Source: Bugula neritina
Taxonomy: Eukaryota; Bryozoa; Gymnolaemata; Cheilostomatida; Bugulidae
Length of the DNA stretch: 64,000 nucleotides
Assembly (NCBI GenBank): GCA_964035545.1
Contig: OZ037765.1
Coordinates: forward strand, 15,000,698 to 15,064,697
Direction of reading: 5' to 3'
The notes below the pieces were generated by a model. It was not told where the DNA came from, searched no databases, and was given only the letters and a program-made list of their open reading frames with translations. Position numbers and translations under genes: made by a program. Of this stretch, positions 59,101-64,000 are shown piece after piece; the stretch's first letter is position 1, and every line of letters starts with the position of its first letter.

Positions 59101-60320
59101 ACGTACTGCAACATAATGAAATATACTGTAACACATTGGAATAAACTGCAAAATACTGAAATATACTGTAACATACTGAAACATACTGCAACATACCGAA
59201 ATATACTGTAACATACTGAAATATACTGCAAGATACTGCAATATACTGAAATACACTGTAACATACTGAAATACACTGCAACATACTGCAACATACTGAC
59301 ATACACTGGAACATACTGAAATACACTGCAACATGCTACAACATACTGAAATACGCTGTAACCTACTGAAATATGCTGTAGCACACTGAAATATACTGCA
59401 ACATACTGAAATATAATGCAAGTTACTACAACATACTGAAATACACTGTGACATACTGAAATACACTGCAACATACTGCAAGAAACTGCAACATACTGAA
59501 ATACACTGTAACATATTGAAATACACTGCAAAACCTTGAAATATACTGCAACACACTGAAGGATACGGCAACATACTGAAATATACTCTGACACATTAAA
59601 ATGTACTGCAACATACTGAAATATGCTGTAGCATACTGAAATATACTGTAACACACTGTAATATACTGCAACATACTGCAACATACTGACATATACTGGA
59701 ACATACTGAAATAAACTCCAACATACTACAACATACTGAAATACACTGTAACCTACTGAAATATGCTGTAGCACACTGAAATATACTGCAACATACTGAA
59801 ATATAATGCAAGTAACTACAACATACTGAAATACACTGTGACATACTGAGATACACTGCAACATACTGCAACATACTGAAATACACTGTAACAGCCTGAA
59901 ATGTACTGTAACACACTGAAATATACTGCAACATGCTGAAATACACTGTAACATACTGAAATATACTGCAACATACTGCAACATACCGAATTACACCGTA
60001 ACAAACTGAAATACACTCCAACATACTACAACATACTGAAATACACTGTAACATATTGAAATACATCGCAACACATTGAAATATACTGCAACACACTGAA
60101 ATATACTGTAACACACTTTAATATACTGCAACATACTGCAACATACTGACATACACTGGAACATACTGAAATACACTCCAACATACTACAACATACTGAA
60201 ATACACTGTAACCTACTGAAATATGCTGTAGCACACTGAAATATACTGCAACATAATAAAATACATTGTAACCTACTGAGGTATACTGCAACATACTGCA
60301 ACATACTGAAATACACTGTA
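56162..60320. repeat. Higher-order repeat copy 6 (3' end incomplete)
   Basis: It lacks the copy 3/5 variants and the copy 2/4 variant and carries several private substitutions (for example GAAGCATACGG near 56505 and TGATGCAAG near 57722). Its last part is overlapped by the first unit of the 1600-bp duplication, and similarity to the other copies ends near 60320. Confidence 0.8.
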
Positions 60321-62680
60321 ACATATTGAAATACATCGCAACACATTGAAATATACTGCAACACACTGAAATATACTGTAACACACTGTAATATACTGCA
60401 ACATACTGCAACATACTGACATACACTGGAACATACTGAAATACACTCCAACATACTACAACATACTGAAATACACTGTAACCTACTGAAATATGCTGTA
60501 GCACACTGAAATATAATGCAACATACTGAAATATAATGAAAGTTACTACAACATACTGAAATACACTGTGAGATACTGAGATACACTGCAACACCTTGAA
60601 ATATACTGCAACACACTGAAAGATACGGCAACATACTGAAATATACTGCGACACATTGAAATATAGTGCAGCATACTGAAATATGCTGTAGCATACTGAA
60701 ATATACTGTAACACACTGAAATATACTGCAACATACTGAAATACATTGTAACATACTGAAATATACTGCAACATACTGAAATACACTGTAACATACTGAA
60801 ATATACTGCAACATACTGCAACATACTGAAATACACTGTAACATACTGAAATACACTGCAACATACTGCAACATACTGAAATACACTGGAAGAAATTGAA
60901 ACACACTACAACACATTGAAATATACTGCAACACACTGAAACATACAGCAACATACTGAACTATACTGCGACACATTGAAATATACTGCAATATAGTTAA
61001 ATATAATGCAAGATACTGCAACATTCTGAAATACACTGTGACATACTGAAATACACTGCAACATACTTCAACATACTGCAAGAAACTGCAACATACTGAA
61101 ATACACTGTAACATATTGAAATACACTGCAAAACCTTGAAATATACTGCAACACACTGAAGGATACGGCAACATACTGAAATATACTCTGACACATTAAA
61201 ATGTACTGCAACATACTGAAATATGCTGTAGCATACTGAAATATACTGTAACACACTGTAATATACTGCAACATACTGCAACATACTGACATATACTGGA
61301 ACATACTGAAATAAACTCCAACATACTACAACATACTGAAATACACTGTAACCTACTGAAATATGCTGTAGCACACTGAAATATACTGCAACATACTGAA
61401 ATATAATGCAAGTAACTACAACATACTGAAATACACTGTGACATACTGAGATACACTGCAACATACTGCAACATACTGAAATACACTGTAACAGCCTGAA
61501 ATGTACTGTAACACACTGAAATATACTGCAACATGCTGAAATACACTGTAACATACTGAAATATACTGCAACATACTGCAACATACCGAATTACACCGTA
61601 ACAAACTGAAATACACTCCAACATACTACAACATACTGAAATACACTGTAACATATTGAAATACATCGCAACACATTGAAATATACTGCAACACACTGAA
61701 ATATACTGTAACACACTTTAATATACTGCAACATACTGCAACATACTGACATACACTGGAACATACTGAAATACACTCCAACATACTACAACATACTGAA
61801 ATACACTGTAACCTACTGAAATATGCTGTAGCACACTGAAATATACTGCAACATAATAAAATACATTGTAACCTACTGAGGTATACTGCAACATACTGCA
61901 ACATACTGAAATACACTGTAACATATTGAAATACATCGCAACACATTGAAATATACTGCAACACACTGAAATATACTGTAACACACTGTAATATACTGCA
62001 ACATACTGCAACATACTGACATACACTGGAACATACTGAAATACACTCCAACATACTACAACATACTGAAATACACTGTAACCTACTGAAATATGCTGTA
62101 GCACACTGAAATATAATGCAACATACTGAAATATAATGAAAGTTACTACAACATACTGAAATACACTGTGAGATACTGAGATACACTGCAACACCTTGAA
62201 ATATACTGCAACACACTGAAAGATACGGCAACATACTGAAATATACTGCGACACATTGAAATATAGTGCAGCATACTGAAATATGCTGTAGCATACTGAA
62301 ATATACTGTAACACACTGAAATATACTGCAACATACTGAAATACATTGTAACATACTGAAATATACTGCAACATACTGAAATACACTGTAACATACTGAA
62401 ATATACTGCAACATACTGCAACATACTGAAATACACTGTAACATACTGAAATACACTGCAACATACTGCAACATACTGAAATACACTGGAAGAAATTGAA
62501 ACACACTACAACACATTGAAATATACTGCAACACACTGAAACATACAGCAACATACTGAACTATACTGCGACACATTGAAATATACTGCAATATAGTTAA
62601 ATATAATGCAAGATACTGCAACATTCTGAAATACACTGTGACATACTGAAATACACTGCAACATACTTCAACATACTGCA
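59481..62680. repeat. Tandem duplication, unit exactly 1600 bp (59481-61080, 61081-62680)
   Basis: All landmarks in the first unit recur 1600 bp later, including ACAGCCTGAAATG at 59891 and 61491, which I see nowhere else in the window. The junction is visible at 61071-61090: ACATACTTCAACATACTGCA runs into AGAAACTGCA. In the second unit the equivalent position at 62681 continues with ordinary satellite. About 10 bp at the junction (ACATACTGCA) is shared, consistent with unequal exchange at one 10-mer. By eye the two units look identical. Confidence 0.9.
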
Positions 62681-64000
62681 ACATACTGCAACATACTGAA
62701 ATACACTGTAACATATTGAAGTGCACTGCAACACACTGAAACATACGGCAACATACTGAAATATACTGCAACACATTGAAATATACTGCAACATACTGAA
62801 ATATGCTGTAGTATACTGAAACACACTGCAACACAGTGAAGTATACTGTAAAATACAGAAATATACTGTAACATACTGAAACATATGTCAACATACTGAA
62901 ATGTACTGCAACATACTGAAATACACTGTAACAAACCCAATTACATTGCAACAAACTGCAACATACTGAAATACGCTGTAACATATTGAAATACGCTCCA
63001 ACACATTGAAAGAAACTGCAACATACCTAAATATACGATAATATAGTGAAAGATACTGTACCACATTGAAAAACATTGCAACATACTGAAACATGCTGTA
63101 GCACATTAAAATACACTGTAAGATACTGAAATACACTGCAACATACTACAACATACTGAAATACACTGTAACATTATGAATTACACTGCAACACATTGAA
63201 AAATACTGCAACATACCGAAATATATGGCAAACTACTGAAATATACTTTAACAGATTGAAAAAAACTGCATCATACTGAAATATACTGTAACACACTGAA
63301 ATATACTGCAAAACACTGAAATACACTGTAACATACTGAAATACACTGTAACATACTGAAATATACTGCAACACACTGCAACATACTGAAATGCGCTGTA
63401 ACATACTGAAATACACTGCAACATACTACAACATATTGAAATACACTGTAACACATTGAAATATACTGCAACACACTGAAACATACGGCAACATATTGAA
63501 ATATACTGCAACACATTGAAATATACCGCAACATACTGAAATATGCTGTAGCACACTGAAATACACTGCAACTCACTATAATATAGTGTAATATACAGAA
63601 ATGTACTGTAACATACTGAAATACACTGTAACATACTGAAATATACTGCAACATACTGAAGTACACTGCAACATACTGCAACATACTGAAATACACTGTA
63701 ACATATTGAAATACACTACAACACATTGAAATATACTGCAACACACTGAAGGATACGGCAACATACTGAAATATACTCTGACACATTAAAATGTACTGCA
63801 ACATACTGAAATATGCTGTAGCATACTGAAATATACTGTAACACACTGTAATATACTGCAACATACTGCAACATACTGACATAAACTGGAACATACTGAA
63901 ATAAACTCCAACATACTACAACATACTGAAATACACTGTAACCTACTGAAATATGCTGTAGCACACTGAAATATACTGCAACATACTGAAATATAATGCA

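Larger units (their letters stand above)
35082..60320. repeat. Six-copy higher-order repeat, period about 4.2 kb
   Basis: Long stretches recur almost without change at 4224, 4224, 4214, 4204 and 4214 bp. Inside each period the ACCAAAAAACATACTGC word occurs twice, dividing it into 1692 and 2532 bp (36121, 37813, 40345, 42037, 44569 and so on). Differences between copies are a few substitutions per kb and indels of 10 or 20 bp, that is, whole satellite units. The left limit is set where 34.8-35.1 kb stops matching the later copies, and the right limit where similarity is lost near 60.3 kb. Confidence 0.92.
32544..64000. repeat. Satellite block III, dominated by a 4.2-kb higher-order repeat
   Basis: This is the same 10/20-bp family as blocks I and II but far more regular. 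32544 to about 33750 continues the partial higher-order copy cut by the BEL/Pao element (offset about 4414 bp to 36958-38150). About 33.8-35.08 kb is a diverged transition related to 23.0-24.5 kb. 35082 to about 60320 holds six higher-order copies. 59481-62680 is a 1600-bp tandem duplication. The remainder to 64000 is mixed again, with a return to higher-order-like sequence at about 63720-64000. The array runs off the window's end. No gene is visible. Confidence 0.95.

Noticed and set aside
35082-60320. Calling the array a centromere
   Set aside because: The higher-order structure is suggestive, but nothing in the sequence shows kinetochore function, and other heterochromatic satellites look alike.
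35000-63000. Many long minus-strand open frames (up to about 450 codons) rich in Cys, Tyr, Val, Gln and Ser
   Set aside because: They are translations of the satellite in all three frames at once, with no start context, codon bias or domain, and they end at chance unit variants.
1-64000. CRISPR array
   Set aside because: Units are contiguous and all alike. There are no unique spacers between conserved repeats and no cas genes, and the flanks are eukaryotic retrotransposons.
1-64000. tRNA, rRNA or other structured RNA genes
   Set aside because: No tRNA boxes, rRNA-like stretches or snRNA motifs were noticed in the non-satellite parts, and the satellite's low complexity makes apparent stems uninformative.

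Overview
The window is eukaryotic and almost certainly from an invertebrate-grade animal genome. It holds no prokaryotic-type operon and no recognisable host gene. About 56 of the 64 kb is one satellite family with a 10-bp/20-bp unit. Two retrotransposons interrupt it: a 5'-truncated non-LTR element (LINE) of CR1/L2/Rex1-like (Jockey-superfamily) type, and a BEL/Pao LTR retrotransposon. BEL/Pao elements are known only from animals, which is the main basis for the host call. I cannot name the species.

Layout: 1-7170 satellite block I; 7171-8870 truncated LINE, + strand; 8871-26406 satellite block II; 26407-32543 BEL/Pao element, - strand, with two 409-bp LTRs that look identical; 32544-64000 satellite block III. 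The satellite consensus is AACATACTGAAATAYACTGY, visibly two diverged 10-mers, and pure 10-mer runs also occur. The - strand of the repeat is almost free of stop codons in all three frames. The many long Cys/Tyr/Val/Gln-rich reading frames on that strand are therefore by-products of repeat composition and are not called as genes.

Blocks I and II are a mosaic of diverged segmental duplications, for example about 690-2755 against about 11258-13330. Block III is different. From about 35.08 to 60.32 kb it is a regular higher-order repeat of about 4.2 kb in six near-identical copies, each divided into intervals of 1692 and 2532 bp. Shared private variants show that copies 2+3 and 4+5 are an 8.4-kb duplicated pair. 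A tandem duplication of exactly 1600 bp follows (59481-61080 and 61081-62680). Homogenisation by unequal exchange is the simplest explanation, and the organisation resembles centromeric or other heterochromatic satellite, but nothing here proves centromere function.

The two transposons are the only true coding content. The LINE carries reverse transcriptase (RT) motifs but lacks its 5' part and is frameshifted in a CTAC microsatellite. The BEL/Pao element has one uninterrupted frame of about 1674 codons encoding Gag, aspartic protease, an RNase H remnant and integrase. The whole RT domain and the first part of RNase H are absent, replaced by a Ser/Thr-rich linker of about 170 residues. An RT-less element with an open frame and identical LTRs is the most unusual object here. 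Both insertions have an unoccupied paralogous site elsewhere in the array, so their junctions can be read at base resolution.
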